Of a stretch of 55,148 nt of DNA, positions 8,935-18,392 are shown in pieces. The stretch lies in contig JADFXM010000047.1 in the NCBI GenBank assembly GCA_015233565.1, forward strand, positions 1 through 55,148. Reading direction: 5' to 3'. The DNA is from Candidatus Rifleibacteriota bacterium. Lineage in GTDB: Bacteria; Muiribacteriota; Ozemobacteria; Ozemobacterales; Ozemobacteraceae. The stretch's first letter is position 1, and every line of letters begins with the position of its first letter. Below the pieces are notes generated by a model that was given only the letters and a program-made list of their open reading frames with translations, ran no database searches and was not told the origin of the DNA. Both the position numbers and the translations under genes were made by a program.

Positions 8935-9726
8935 ATGATTTTGCTGAAGTGGATCAATGATTTTTTTGAAATGCTGGGAAGCCTCAGCATTTTGCTGATG
9001 CAATCGATTTATTGGATTTGGTATAGCCTTGCAAACGGAAAATTCGGACTAAAAAATTTAGTGGATCAAATGTCCCGAATAGGCGTGGATTCACTACCGA
9101 TGGTTGCAATTACGGGACTTTCGACAGGAGCTGTTTTGGTGGTTCAGATTGGATACCAGTTTGCACAATTGGGTGCTCAAAGATACGTTGGTGGCGTGGT
9201 TAGCATGGCTATGGCCCGTGAACTTGCTCCAATTCTTACTGCGATTGTTGTTGCAGGCCGCGTTGGAAGTTCAATAGCCGCCGAACTTGGAACCATGAAA
9301 ATTACAGAACAGATTGATGCACTGGAGACAATGGCAACAAATCCAGTTGAATATTTGGTTGTTCCAAGATTCCTTGGTTGTATGTTTATGCTTGTAATAT
9401 TAACTATTTTTACCAATGTTGTCGGAATGCTTGGTGGATCAGTAGTTGCAATCTATCAGATTGGATTGACTCTCTCAACCTTTCGAGATTCTATATTACA
9501 GAACCTGAAAATCTTCGATTTGATGGGTGGATTGTTGAAATCCTTCGTGTTTGGTGGATTAATTGGAATTATTGGGTGCTACAAAGGATTTACAACAGAA
9601 GGTGGAGCCGAAGGGGTTGGAAAAAGCACAACAGGTGCTGTTGTTTTGGCAATAATGATGATTCTTGCAGTGAACTATTTCCTGAGCGTCGGAATCAACA
9701 ATATCAACACAACTTACATACAGTAA
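8935..9726 (+). CDS. mlaE: MlaE-type ABC transporter permease (lipid transport)
   Basis: About 263 residues with several membrane segments and family signatures: GLSTGAVLVVQIGYQ, ARELAPILTAIVVAGRVGSSIAAELGTM split over residues ~95-120, and EQIDALETMATNP. MlaE is the inner-membrane permease of the MlaFED complex, which moves phospholipids between membranes. ATG 8935 lies one base after the stop of the upstream gene; a GTG at 8923 in frame is less likely. It is followed by the ATPase and the MCE protein, giving the minimal E-F-D order. No mlaA, mlaB or mlaC is present in the window. Confidence 0.95.
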   Translation: MILLKWINDFFEMLGSLSILLMQSIYWIWYSLANGKFGLKNLVDQMSRIGVDSLPMVAITGLSTGAVLVVQIGYQFAQLGAQRYVGGVVSMAMARELAPILTAIVVAGRVGSSIAAELGTMKITEQIDALETMATNPVEYLVVPRFLGCMFMLVILTIFTNVVGMLGGSVVAIYQIGLTLSTFRDSILQNLKIFDLMGGLLKSFVFGGLIGIIGCYKGFTTEGGAEGVGKSTTGAVVLAIMMILAVNYFLSVGINNINTTYIQ

Positions 9727-9751
9727 TCAAATTCTTCCTAATGAAAATTTT

Positions 9752-10498
9752 ATGATAATCATTTCAAACGTCTGCAAAAAATTTGGAACAAAAGAAGTTC
9801 TGAAGGGAATTAACCTGAAGATCTATGACGGCGAAACTTTAGTGATTTTAGGGCCATCAGGGTGTGGGAAAAGTGTATTGCTTAAGCATGTAATTGGTCT
9901 TCTTAAACCAGACTCAGGACAGATTTTGATCGATGGTGAAGACATTACAACTTTCAATCAAAATCGGTTGGATGCACTTCGAATGAGAATGGGAATGCTA
10001 TTTCAGTCTGCTGCCCTTTTCGATTCCCTGACTGTTGAAGAAAATATCGCCTTTGCATTGAGAAAGCACACAAACATTGATATTAAGGCGATTCATCACA
10101 TGGTTTCTGAAAAGCTTGAATGGGTTGGATTGCCGGGAGCAAACAATCTTATGCCTTCTGAATTGTCTGGAGGAATGAGAAAAAGGGTTGGACTTGCCAG
10201 GGCTATTGCCATGGAGCCGGAAATCATTTTGTATGATGAGCCAACCACCGGGTTGGATCCGATTATGACGTGTGCGATAGACGAACTGAACCTAAGTTTG
10301 AAGAAAAGGTTGGGAGTGACCTCAATAGTAGTCACCCACGATTTAAACTCCGCTTATAGAATTTCTGATCGTCTTGCTCTCCATTATGGTGGGCAAATCG
10401 TAGCAATTGGTACAAAAGAAGAAATAAAAAATTCGCCAAATCCATTGGTTCGACAGTTCATTGAGGGTGAGGCGAAAGGGCCGATGAGCCTCTTGTAA
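9752..10498 (+). CDS. mlaF: MlaF-type ABC transporter ATP-binding protein
   Basis: 248 residues, a complete ABC ATPase. Walker A is GPSGCGKS (residues ~34-41), the Q-loop is LFQSAALFDSLT, the signature is LSGGMRKRVGLARA, Walker B is IILYDEPTTGLDP and the switch His is in VVTHDLNSA. The FQSAALFDSLTVEENI and GGMRKRVG wording is typical of the lipid-transport (Mla/Ttg2A) branch. It energises the MlaE permease. It starts 25 bases after mlaE and ends 14 bases before mlaD. Confidence 0.95.
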   Translation: MIIISNVCKKFGTKEVLKGINLKIYDGETLVILGPSGCGKSVLLKHVIGLLKPDSGQILIDGEDITTFNQNRLDALRMRMGMLFQSAALFDSLTVEENIAFALRKHTNIDIKAIHHMVSEKLEWVGLPGANNLMPSELSGGMRKRVGLARAIAMEPEIILYDEPTTGLDPIMTCAIDELNLSLKKRLGVTSIVVTHDLNSAYRISDRLALHYGGQIVAIGTKEEIKNSPNPLVRQFIEGEAKGPMSLL

Positions 10499-10512
10499 CA
10501 TAAGGAGAGACC

Positions 10513-11895
10513 ATGAACTCGACAGTTAAGGTTGGATTTATTTCATTCATTGCTTTGATATTGCTTGCATACATGGTTTTTGTAATTGGAGACATTGGGA
10601 TAACTGAGTCGGGATACAGGTTTTACGTGACATTTTACTCAGTAAATGGCCTGACTCCAGGCTCATCCGTTCTTATGGCAGGTGTAAAAATCGGCAAAGT
10701 TGAAAAGATCGAGATTCGGGACGATAAAGTCTATGTTCAGACCTATATAAAGGATTCCCGACACAAAATCAGAATGGGAAGCAATTTTTCCATCGGTGCT
10801 TCAGGTCTGATGGGAGAAAAATTCCTGGAAATCATTCCTACGAGAGATTATACAGCACCTTATGTCGCTCCCGAAAGAGAAGTAACCGGAATTGATCCAA
10901 CACGCATGGAAGAATTATTCGATCAAGGAAATGATCTGTTAAAGCGATTGAAGGGGCTAGTTTCCTCCGCTCGTGACGTTATCGGTGATCCGGAATTGAA
11001 GAAAAGCACTCGTAATCTCTTGAAGAATGCTGAAATAACTTCTGAGAATATCAGGGAAATGGCCGGATCATTAAAAGCAAAAGTTGATAATATTGTTGGA
11101 CATTTAGACAATGTTCTTGGAAAAATTGATAATGAAATAGATAAAAATAGAGATAATATCAGAAATTTGATAGAAAATCTGAGAGATTTTGGAAAAAACT
11201 TGTCGCAAATTTCCACTGAAAACAAAGACAGCGTTCGGGAGATGCTCAAAAATATTAAACGAGTTTCTGAACGATTAGATACAATGATTGGTGATCTAAA
11301 TAAAGATCATGCAATGACCGAAAATTTGCGCTCAACCGTTGAATCCCTCAAAAAGGCAAGTGACAATGCCAAAGAAATCAGTCGTGAAGTTAAAGAAATT
11401 ATTGTGGAAAAAGATGTTCGCAAGAAAATCATAACCAGCTTGGATGATGCTCACAAAATAGCTCAAGCTGTTGATAAGGTCTTTGTGAATTTCAAACAGA
11501 CTCGAATAGATTTAAAGTATTTACTTAGATACAAAAAGGAAGACAATGCACTCTTCTCTGATCTGATGGTTGATATTTATCGCAATGAAAATAACTTCTA
11601 TCGCTTGGGTGTTGAAGACATTGGTGGCAATCCACTTTTCAACTTGATGCTCGCTCGTGATGCTCAGACAAGGCTGATTAAAAGAGGTGGAGTAATCTCC
11701 TCCAAAGTTGGTTTGGGATTCGATTATCGCTGGGCTGATGATATGAGCTACAGTTTGGATTTTATTGATACCCGTGATCCAAAAATTCGTTTTACCAGCG
11801 CATACTCTATAAAACCAGGATTGGTTTTACAATTGAGAGTTGATGATATTGCGAAAGAAAAAGATATCAATTTTGGAATTGAGTATAAGTTTTGA
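10513..11895 (+). CDS. mlaD: MlaD/MCE-domain protein, long form with beta-rich C-terminus
   Basis: 460 residues against about 180 for E. coli MlaD. Order: one N-terminal membrane anchor (about 7-27); an MCE domain (VTFYSVNGLTPGSSVLMAGVK to IIPT, about 37-115); a long charged helical region with coiled-coil character (about 130-330); then ~120 residues of alternating, amphipathic beta-like segments ending in Phe (GIEYKF). AAGGAGAG precedes the ATG. Canonical MlaD brings phospholipids to the inner-membrane complex. The long form with a C-terminal barrel matches the trans-envelope MlaD described in Veillonella parvula, which would remove the need for MlaA/B/C. The barrel assignment is my inference from strand pattern and terminal Phe. 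Confidence 0.9.
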   Translation: MNSTVKVGFISFIALILLAYMVFVIGDIGITESGYRFYVTFYSVNGLTPGSSVLMAGVKIGKVEKIEIRDDKVYVQTYIKDSRHKIRMGSNFSIGASGLMGEKFLEIIPTRDYTAPYVAPEREVTGIDPTRMEELFDQGNDLLKRLKGLVSSARDVIGDPELKKSTRNLLKNAEITSENIREMAGSLKAKVDNIVGHLDNVLGKIDNEIDKNRDNIRNLIENLRDFGKNLSQISTENKDSVREMLKNIKRVSERLDTMIGDLNKDHAMTENLRSTVESLKKASDNAKEISREVKEIIVEKDVRKKIITSLDDAHKIAQAVDKVFVNFKQTRIDLKYLLRYKKEDNALFSDLMVDIYRNENNFYRLGVEDIGGNPLFNLMLARDAQTRLIKRGGVISSKVGLGFDYRWADDMSYSLDFIDTRDPKIRFTSAYSIKPGLVLQLRVDDIAKEKDINFGIEYKF

Positions 11896-11912
11896 TAGGT
11901 TGGGCAATTGAA

Positions 11913-12953
11913 ATGACAAAAGCAGCAAATCTGACAAAATCGACAAACGTTGTGAAGAAGCCCAAAATCCTTCTTTTGACGACCGGAGGAACCATTACCA
12001 TGGTTAAAGACTCCGAAAAAGGTTTAGTGCCCTGTTCACAAGCAGATTCTCTTATTCAAAGAATTCCTGAAATCAGTCAATTAGCAGAAATGGATCTTCT
12101 TCCGCTTGCAAATATCGATTCGAGCAACGTTCTTCCATCATTATGGCTTGATATATCCGAAGCTTTGTATGAAAGATGGGATGATTACGATGGTTTTGTC
12201 GTTACGCATGGAACTGATACTCTTTCCTATACCTCTGCGGCCATTTCTTTTCTTCTTCAGGAGTTGAACAAACCTATCGTTATTACAGGTTCACAGGTTC
12301 CACTTGAGGAGATTGGTTCAGATGGCCGGGCAAATCTCATTAATGCTTTTCGAGTTGCAATTTCAGATATAGCCGAAACTGTTGTGGTTTTTGGAAGTCT
12401 TATCATCAGAGGGACCAGGGCAAAAAAAACGTCGGCTTTTGATCTACAGGCATTTACTTCAGCAAATGTTCTTCCCCTAGGATCAATAGGATTGTCCATC
12501 AGATACGAATCCGGGAAGCGTTGTCGCTCAAGAAGAAAACCTTTGTTTCAACCTTTCCTGAATGAGTCTGTTGCAATGATTTCTGTTTTTCCTGGCCTCA
12601 AGCCAGAAGTTTTGGGTTTTTTAGCGGAAAAATACTCTGGAATCGTTCTGGAAGGATATGGAGCTGGAAATATACCAACCGAAGGGCTATCTCTGGTTCC
12701 TGTAATTCAAGCTTCGGTTGAAAAAGGTATTCCGGTTGTGGTTTGCACTCAATGCCTCTTTGGATCTACGGAAATGGAATTATACCAGGTTGGTCGAGTG
12801 GCACTTGAAGCTGGAGCTATTCCCGCAATGGATATGACTCCGGAAACGACTTTTGTTAAGCTCATGTGGGTGCTTGGACAAACGCACGATTTGAAAACTG
12901 TCGAGTCAATGATGCGAAAATCATTCCTCGGCGAGTTGCACGAAGGAGGATAA
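11913..12953 (+). CDS. L-asparaginase, type I-like
   Basis: About 346 residues. The two asparaginase signatures are clear: LLTTGGTITM, with the nucleophilic Thr near residue 27, and VVTHGTDTLSYTSA near residues 96-109, supplying the Thr-Asp pair. A further active-site region (VITGSQVPL) follows. The enzyme hydrolyses asparagine to aspartate and ammonia. There is no signal peptide, so a cytoplasmic, type I-like enzyme is expected. ATG 11913 is chosen; a TTG at 11892 overlaps the mlaD stop and would add seven residues. It ends directly at the next gene's ATG. Why it sits in a lipid-transport operon is unclear. Confidence 0.9.
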   Translation: MTKAANLTKSTNVVKKPKILLLTTGGTITMVKDSEKGLVPCSQADSLIQRIPEISQLAEMDLLPLANIDSSNVLPSLWLDISEALYERWDDYDGFVVTHGTDTLSYTSAAISFLLQELNKPIVITGSQVPLEEIGSDGRANLINAFRVAISDIAETVVVFGSLIIRGTRAKKTSAFDLQAFTSANVLPLGSIGLSIRYESGKRCRSRRKPLFQPFLNESVAMISVFPGLKPEVLGFLAEKYSGIVLEGYGAGNIPTEGLSLVPVIQASVEKGIPVVVCTQCLFGSTEMELYQVGRVALEAGAIPAMDMTPETTFVKLMWVLGQTHDLKTVESMMRKSFLGELHEGG

Positions 12954-14402
12954 ATGGCTGGATGCCCTGAATGTGGATCTTCCAATAATAACGACACAGG
13001 ATTTTGTGGCTCGTGCGGATCTCAGCTTTCGACTTCAAAAGCCGAATCATTTGCCATCAGGCTGATGCTTGGGACGCCCGCTTTACTGATTGGACTTGGG
13101 ATTGCTGTATTTGCTGATTTGGGCCATCCTGACCCTATAAACCGTGGAATTGATTTCGGTATTTTTCTATCCCTCCTTTTTATGATATTTGCCGGAGGAT
13201 ACTGGATTTGTATCAAGAGTGCCACTCAACCCATCGGCCCATTTAGCTCCTGGATGGGTGGAATTTTTGGAGTGTTGTTATACTGCGCTTCCGGTGCTCT
13301 CTCTTATCCACTGTTTGAATATATCGGCCGAGATAAACTCGATGCACTTGAATTTTCTGCTGAAACAACTTTCAGGCATGGTCTGATCTTGACAGTTTTT
13401 TTTCCAAATTTCCTGCTTGGAGCTTTTTCAATTGCTTCAAGAGATCGAAAATTAGCTTTACGGAAAGCTATTGGATTCTTTGAGCGATTCACGGCGATAG
13501 GGACTATAATTTTTGTTATTGTTTTGACAATTTTTATTTCGAATCAATTGCCTTTTGAAGAAAAAAAGTTCGCTTTTGGAAAAATGTTTTTTGATTTAGA
13601 GTGTCGCGAAAAAGCTCTTTCATTTTTGGAAGAAGCCCTGAGAAGAAATTCCAACTATCATCCGGCTCTCTATTTGCGCGGAATGATATCACTTGGAAAT
13701 AGTAGTGAGAAAAATCACGAGAAATTCTTTCAAGCCCGAGAGGATTTACAAAAAGCTTTAACTCTTCAACCAAAAAATGCTTTGTATCTTGTCTCTCTTA
13801 GTGTTGCTGAGGAACAGGCGTTGAATTTCGTCGGAGCTTTGAAACTTGCTTCTCAGGCAGCAAGTTTAAGACCGGATGAACCGGTTATTCTCGCAAGAAT
13901 GGCAGATCTTTCCTCAAAAATGGATTTGCAGGAGCAAACCATTGAAACTTACAAAAAGATGATTCAATCTGATCCTGAAAATCCGTTGATTCTAAATAAC
14001 CTTGCTTACTCCCTCCTGGAAATGGATAAAGATCTTCCCATGGCGTTGAATATGGCTAGAAAAGCTGTTAACTTGCGTCCGGATCTTCCTTTTACCCTTG
14101 ATACTCTTGCTTGGGCAGAATTTAAAAACGGTTCCATAAATGAAGCTTTGGAGAACATTTCTGAAGCTCGGGCTTTGGCTTCAGGAACCCTGGAAATGGA
14201 TTTTCATTATATTCTCATCGCTTCTCAGGCAGGTGTATTAAAAAATGCCGGAAAGGAAATGGAAGCGCTTTTGAAAAGACCGGAAATCCTTCAAAACCCA
14301 AAATTGGAGGGAATGATAAGAAGCCAAATAAAAAAAGAGTTCAAAAATGAATCAAAAAATTTGGACTCCAACGTTACTTCGACGCCGGAGAAAAGTAAAT
14401 GA
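12954..14402 (+). CDS. Zinc-ribbon, multi-pass membrane TPR protein
   Basis: 482 residues in three parts. The N-terminus is a zinc ribbon with CPEC (Cys4, Cys7) and CGSC (Cys18, Cys21). Residues ~30-205 contain about five hydrophobic membrane segments, such as LLIGLGIAVFADL and GIIFVIVLTIFIS-like stretches. From ~215 to 460 there are TPR repeats with typical pairs (ALSFLEEALRRNSNYHPALYL, ALTLQPKNALYLVSLS, SDPENPLILNNLAYSLLE). Probably a scaffold that assembles envelope complexes. It starts immediately after the asparaginase stop and overlaps the next gene by four bases (ATGA), so it is translationally coupled. No specific family is recognised. Confidence 0.75.
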   Translation: MAGCPECGSSNNNDTGFCGSCGSQLSTSKAESFAIRLMLGTPALLIGLGIAVFADLGHPDPINRGIDFGIFLSLLFMIFAGGYWICIKSATQPIGPFSSWMGGIFGVLLYCASGALSYPLFEYIGRDKLDALEFSAETTFRHGLILTVFFPNFLLGAFSIASRDRKLALRKAIGFFERFTAIGTIIFVIVLTIFISNQLPFEEKKFAFGKMFFDLECREKALSFLEEALRRNSNYHPALYLRGMISLGNSSEKNHEKFFQAREDLQKALTLQPKNALYLVSLSVAEEQALNFVGALKLASQAASLRPDEPVILARMADLSSKMDLQEQTIETYKKMIQSDPENPLILNNLAYSLLEMDKDLPMALNMARKAVNLRPDLPFTLDTLAWAEFKNGSINEALENISEARALASGTLEMDFHYILIASQAGVLKNAGKEMEALLKRPEILQNPKLEGMIRSQIKKEFKNESKNLDSNVTSTPEKSK

Positions 14403-15706
14403 TATATCGGAGCTCATTTTGTCGGCCATCCGCAGCATTTCTTCCAGGATTGACATTGGTCCTTTCTTTATTCTTTTTTGTCTTTGTATTTAGTCCAAGT
14501 CTGCCGGCCCTATTGAATGTTGACACCTCATACAGCGGGTTATATCGTGGAAATCCGGCTTATCAAAAGATCCTGGCTGATTTGCCCTATGTTTATCAGG
14601 AAGCTCTACGAAAGATAAATTCTGCACTTGGGTTGCCAATTCCCGACAAAATGAAAGTTGTGGTTATTTTCTCTGACCACTTAACGCATAATGGATTACG
14701 ACTTCGTGGAAAAAGAAAATCCGTTGTGGAGGAAAAGGGGCTTCTTCACTATATTTACCTGGATTTGGAATTCCTGGTTGGGGGGCATGCGACCCTTCTG
14801 GAAGAGATGACTCATGAATTGACTCATGCGGTAATGGCTGATTTAATGGGAATTGATAGATATGATGAACTTCCGATGTGGGTAAAAGAAGGAACTGCTG
14901 TTCATTCGGCGGATCAAGGACTTGCACGAATAAAGGCCCTCCTGAAAAGAGGTGTCAACTTGGGTTCGATAGGAAATGAAGACGAAAATCTCGATGGGAA
15001 CCCAATTTCTCTGGAAAAATATGTTGAAAATTATTTGAAAATTCAGTTTTTATTGCAAAATTTTGGGGAAAAAGCGTTCCATGAGTTTTTAACAAGCCTT
15101 GTTCGCACTGGAAATGTGAAGAAAGAGTTGGCAGGTTCATTTAAGGGATTAACAGAGGAAGTAATGAATCTTTACGCCAGAGATTTCGTGGCTCGCACTC
15201 TGATCGCTAACAGCCGACCTCTTGCGGCTCGGGAAAATCTTGACCGGGGAACGAGATTTTTTGACCAAAGTGAATTCCATTCCGCTCGGCTCGCATTGGA
15301 AGAAGCAATTAGTGCAGGATTGGATGAACGTGAATTTCAAAAAGCCGGATACCTTCTTGCGGAATGCTTTATTCAGGAGCGAAATCCCGAAGCGGCTTAT
15401 ACTATCCTGCAACGTGTAAGGCCTGATTCATCCCACATTCCCAAAGATCGATTCACCTTTCTTAATGCTTATACGCAATATGCAATGGGTTTATCTACTG
15501 AAGCCTATCTGGGCTTTAAAAGTGTTTTTGAAAATTCTCAGAATGGGGCCGTAAAAGAAGGAGCACTTTATTATATCATTCGAATTCTGGCTGACATGGA
15601 AAATTTTAGTGAAGCTAAGAGAATAGTTGAAATGATGAAGGCTCAATTTCCCCAGAGTTCCTATTTGCCCCTCGCCTGCGCAGCCTTAAACTCAACTAAA
15701 CGATAA
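14399..15706 (+). CDS. Exported HEXXH metallopeptidase-like protein with TPRs
   Basis: 435 residues with a signal segment (about 15-38). The zincin motif is HELTH at residues 139-143, with the third ligand Glu in WVKEGTAVHSADQG at about 164, the arrangement of the peptidase MA-like (gluzincin) families. The C-terminal ~170 residues are helical and TPR-like (RLALEEAISAGLDE, GYLLAECFIQERNPEAAY). Such proteins are surface or periplasmic; their substrates are mostly unknown. It overlaps the TPR gene upstream by four bases and is the last gene of the collinear run. Confidence 0.75.
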   Translation: MIYRSSFCRPSAAFLPGLTLVLSLFFFVFVFSPSLPALLNVDTSYSGLYRGNPAYQKILADLPYVYQEALRKINSALGLPIPDKMKVVVIFSDHLTHNGLRLRGKRKSVVEEKGLLHYIYLDLEFLVGGHATLLEEMTHELTHAVMADLMGIDRYDELPMWVKEGTAVHSADQGLARIKALLKRGVNLGSIGNEDENLDGNPISLEKYVENYLKIQFLLQNFGEKAFHEFLTSLVRTGNVKKELAGSFKGLTEEVMNLYARDFVARTLIANSRPLAARENLDRGTRFFDQSEFHSARLALEEAISAGLDEREFQKAGYLLAECFIQERNPEAAYTILQRVRPDSSHIPKDRFTFLNAYTQYAMGLSTEAYLGFKSVFENSQNGAVKEGALYYIIRILADMENFSEAKRIVEMMKAQFPQSSYLPLACAALNSTKR

Positions 15707-16127
15707 GCGGGATCGCTCTGCGCGCTCCTCATATGCAGGGTTCCGCTTTCCGCACAGACACTTATCGTCGTCGCTGGCGTTCTGGTTACCAGCCTTTTGA
15801 ACGGAAGTGGAACTAATCGCGTGTACATTGCACGCTCCCATATCCCCTTTTGCTCTACTCCGCCTTGAAGTTCAGAATTCCAATTCCCGAGGATATAGTC
15901 TTGAGACCATTTTCCCAAAACCTGAAAACGTGAACTCGTATGGATGAGATTTCTGCCTTAACTTTTGGATTATTTGGTCTCAAAACAAAATTCGGGTTGA
16001 AAACTTTTTAATCTCTACGGAATCGGCTTTTGAAGCTGAGCAATCGAAGAAAATGAAGTTTACGACAACAGGAATTCTGAAGTTGTTGAAAAATATCAAA
16101 TCGCAAAGTTTGCTAAAAAAATAAAAC
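15707..16127. other. Intergenic stretch with a GC-richer segment
   Basis: No gene recognised. The first ~170 bases (15707-15875) are visibly GC-richer than both flanks and remain open leftwards for 85 codons, but without a start signal or a family match. The rest is AT-rich. It may be a fragment of inserted DNA. Confidence 0.4.
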
Positions 16128-16166
16128 ACCAGGCAAACCATTCCAATTTTGAAAGGCTTGCCTGGT
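16128..16166 (-). terminator. Rho-independent terminator of glnN
   Basis: ACCAGGCAAGCC and ACCAGGCAAACC arms form a 12 bp stem with one G-T pair around a ~15-base loop. Read leftwards it is followed by GTTTTATTTTTTT. It lies 13 bases past the glnN stop codon. Confidence 0.85.
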
Positions 16167-16178
16167 ATAAATTTTAAA

Positions 16179-18281
16179 CTACAAAATCGTTAATAACTCC
16201 TGGTATTTTGCCATGGGCCAAAATTCTTCTGAGAGAATTTCTTCTGCGTTGTCTACGGCAGCTCTTAGAATTGACAGAGCTTTTTCCCCTTCATCTCCAA
16301 GATATGTAGCGTGTTCACGCATCCCTTTTTCGGTGTGCCCATCGTGAAGAATCTTTTCCAGGCTGGAAATTCCTTTCAAGACTTCTGAATATGATTTTTC
16401 AAATTTCCGAAGATCGTTTTCGATTGATTCAGAAGCGTGGCCGGCAGATTTCAAAGTCACCAGTGCTGAACCGGTTGCCTGGATTTGTTTATTAATCGCA
16501 GGAATAATTGAAGTTCTGGCAATATTAATGGCTGTTTTATATTCAATTTCCTTTGTTTTAATATAAGTCTCTAGTTTAATCTCAACTTTTGCCTTGAGTT
16601 CCCTTTCTGTCAGAATTCCAAACGACTCAAATAGCTTTACTACATCCTTATTATAATAGGCTTCCAATGCTGCTGGGGTATTCTTGGTATTGGGAAGACC
16701 CCGTTTTTTTGCTTCCTTGTGCCAATCATCGGAATATCCATTTCCTTCATATCTTACTCGCTTGGTTTCCTTGATCACATCTTTCAGAACCATTATTGCT
16801 CGTTCTCTTATATCACCGGCTTTTTGTTCCGAAATTCGTTTTTCGATTACTTCATAACCATATGCAAAAATCAAATTCATAACGGTGAACCCTTCCGAAG
16901 GATTCTGAGATGAGCCTGCAGCACGGAATTCGAACTTGTTTCCCGTGAATGCAATTGGAGAAGTTCTATTGCGGTCTGAATAGTCCTTTGCTATGCGGGG
17001 AAGATTTTTAACTCCCATGTTGATATGGGCCATAGATTGCTCGGTCCATTTGGAGATTCCTTCTATTTCATCCAGAATTTTCGTCAAATAATCGCCCAGG
17101 TAGATTGACATGATAGCAGGCGGCGCCTCGTTAGCGCCTAGACGGTGATCATTGCCGGCGTCTGCCACTGATGCTCGAAGTAATCCGCCAAATTTGTCCA
17201 CCCCAAGGAGTATAGCGCCTAATGTCAACAGGAAATTTATGTTTTTCATTGGCGAGGCTGACGGTTCGAGATAATTTGAGCCGGTATTATCTCCTACTGA
17301 AAAATTCAAGTGCTTCCCTGAGCCATTCACTCCGGAAAATGGTTTTTCGTGCAATATTGTAACCAAACCATGCTTTTGAGCGATATTCTTCATGATGTCC
17401 ATCATTTGAAGATTGTGATCGACTGCTAGGTTAGCTTCTTCATAGAGAGGAGCGATTTCAAACTGATTAGGTGAAACTTCATTATGACGGGTTTTGGCTG
17501 GAATACCTCTTCGATAAAGCTCATGATCAAAGTCTTCCATGAAACAAAGAACTTTCTGATGAATGGATCCGAAATAATGGTCTTCCATCTGTTGCCCTTT
17601 GGCCGGAGCTGCCCCGAAAAGACTTCTTCCGCAAATTTGCAAATCCGGACGAGTATCAAAAAGCTTCTTGGAAACAATGAAATACTCTTGCTCGGGCCCT
17701 GCAAAAACAACCATTTTCTTCGCTGCACGATTGCCTAATAATCTTTGAAGCTTTAGTGCTGCTTTATTGATTGCTCTCAGCGAGCGTAGAAAGGGGGTCT
17801 TGCGGTCCAGGACGTCTCCTGTCCAGGAGAGGAATACAGATGGAATAACGAGAGTTTTGGTTCTTTTTGCTTCGATCAAAAAAGCTGGGGAGGTCGGGTC
17901 CCAGGCGGTGTAACCCCGGGCCTCAAAGGTCGACCTGATTCCCCCCGAGGGAAATGATGAAGCGTCTGGTTCTGATTGTATTAATTGTTTGGCTGAAAAG
18001 GCTTCAATTATTTCGCCATTATTGGTATAGGAAATAAATGCGTCATGTTTCTCGGCGGTTCCGCCTCTTTGAGGTTGAAACCAGTGTGTAAAATGAGTCG
18101 CCCCATTGGAAATAGCCCATTCCTTCATGGCGTGTGCAACTTCTTCGGCTATTGATTCATCAAGGGATTTTCCGCTTTGAATTGATGCAATTAGTTTCTC
18201 ATAAACATCACCGTTCAGCTTTTCGCGCATTACTTTCTGATTGAAAGTAAGTTCCCCAAAAAATTGAGATATACCAGACAT
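16179..18281 (-). CDS. glnN: Glutamine synthetase type III
   Basis: 700 residues, the size of GSIII (about 700-730) rather than GSI (~470). Signatures include FGELTFNQKVMREKL, CGRSLFGAAPAKGQQMEDHYFG, the substrate region FEIAPLYEEAN, FSGVNGSGKHLNFS, and RLGANEAPPAIMSIYLG with SVADAGNDHRLG. It converts glutamate, ammonia and ATP to glutamine. The start is fixed by GGAGG six bases before the ATG at 18281 (MSGISQFFG); the frame stays open nine codons further upstream but lacks a site there. A good promoter, an upstream palindrome and a terminator show that it is transcribed alone, probably under nitrogen control. Confidence 0.95.
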   Translation of the reverse strand: MSGISQFFGELTFNQKVMREKLNGDVYEKLIASIQSGKSLDESIAEEVAHAMKEWAISNGATHFTHWFQPQRGGTAEKHDAFISYTNNGEIIEAFSAKQLIQSEPDASSFPSGGIRSTFEARGYTAWDPTSPAFLIEAKRTKTLVIPSVFLSWTGDVLDRKTPFLRSLRAINKAALKLQRLLGNRAAKKMVVFAGPEQEYFIVSKKLFDTRPDLQICGRSLFGAAPAKGQQMEDHYFGSIHQKVLCFMEDFDHELYRRGIPAKTRHNEVSPNQFEIAPLYEEANLAVDHNLQMMDIMKNIAQKHGLVTILHEKPFSGVNGSGKHLNFSVGDNTGSNYLEPSASPMKNINFLLTLGAILLGVDKFGGLLRASVADAGNDHRLGANEAPPAIMSIYLGDYLTKILDEIEGISKWTEQSMAHINMGVKNLPRIAKDYSDRNRTSPIAFTGNKFEFRAAGSSQNPSEGFTVMNLIFAYGYEVIEKRISEQKAGDIRERAIMVLKDVIKETKRVRYEGNGYSDDWHKEAKKRGLPNTKNTPAALEAYYNKDVVKLFESFGILTERELKAKVEIKLETYIKTKEIEYKTAINIARTSIIPAINKQIQATGSALVTLKSAGHASESIENDLRKFEKSYSEVLKGISSLEKILHDGHTEKGMREHATYLGDEGEKALSILRAAVDNAEEILSEEFWPMAKYQELLTIL

Positions 18282-18333
18282 TGGAACCTCCGTTTTTAAA
18301 TTTTTCAAAATTAATTACATTTCAATATTCGGA

Positions 18334-18362
18334 ATTATATGAAAAATTAATTAGTTGGTCAA
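18334..18362 (-). promoter_or_regulatory. Sigma-70-type promoter of glnN
   Basis: Leftwards: TTGACC, a 17-base spacer, then TATAAT. This is a near-consensus match. Transcription would start near 18326, giving a leader of about 45 bases before the ATG at 18281. Confidence 0.8.
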
Positions 18363-18392
18363 GAAAATAATGAAAATTGCAGAAAAATATTG

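Noticed and set aside
15661..15918. 85-codon leftward frame after the HEXXH peptidase gene
   Set aside because: It overlaps the end of a supported gene, lacks a start signal and matches no family. Kept only as a GC-rich anomaly.
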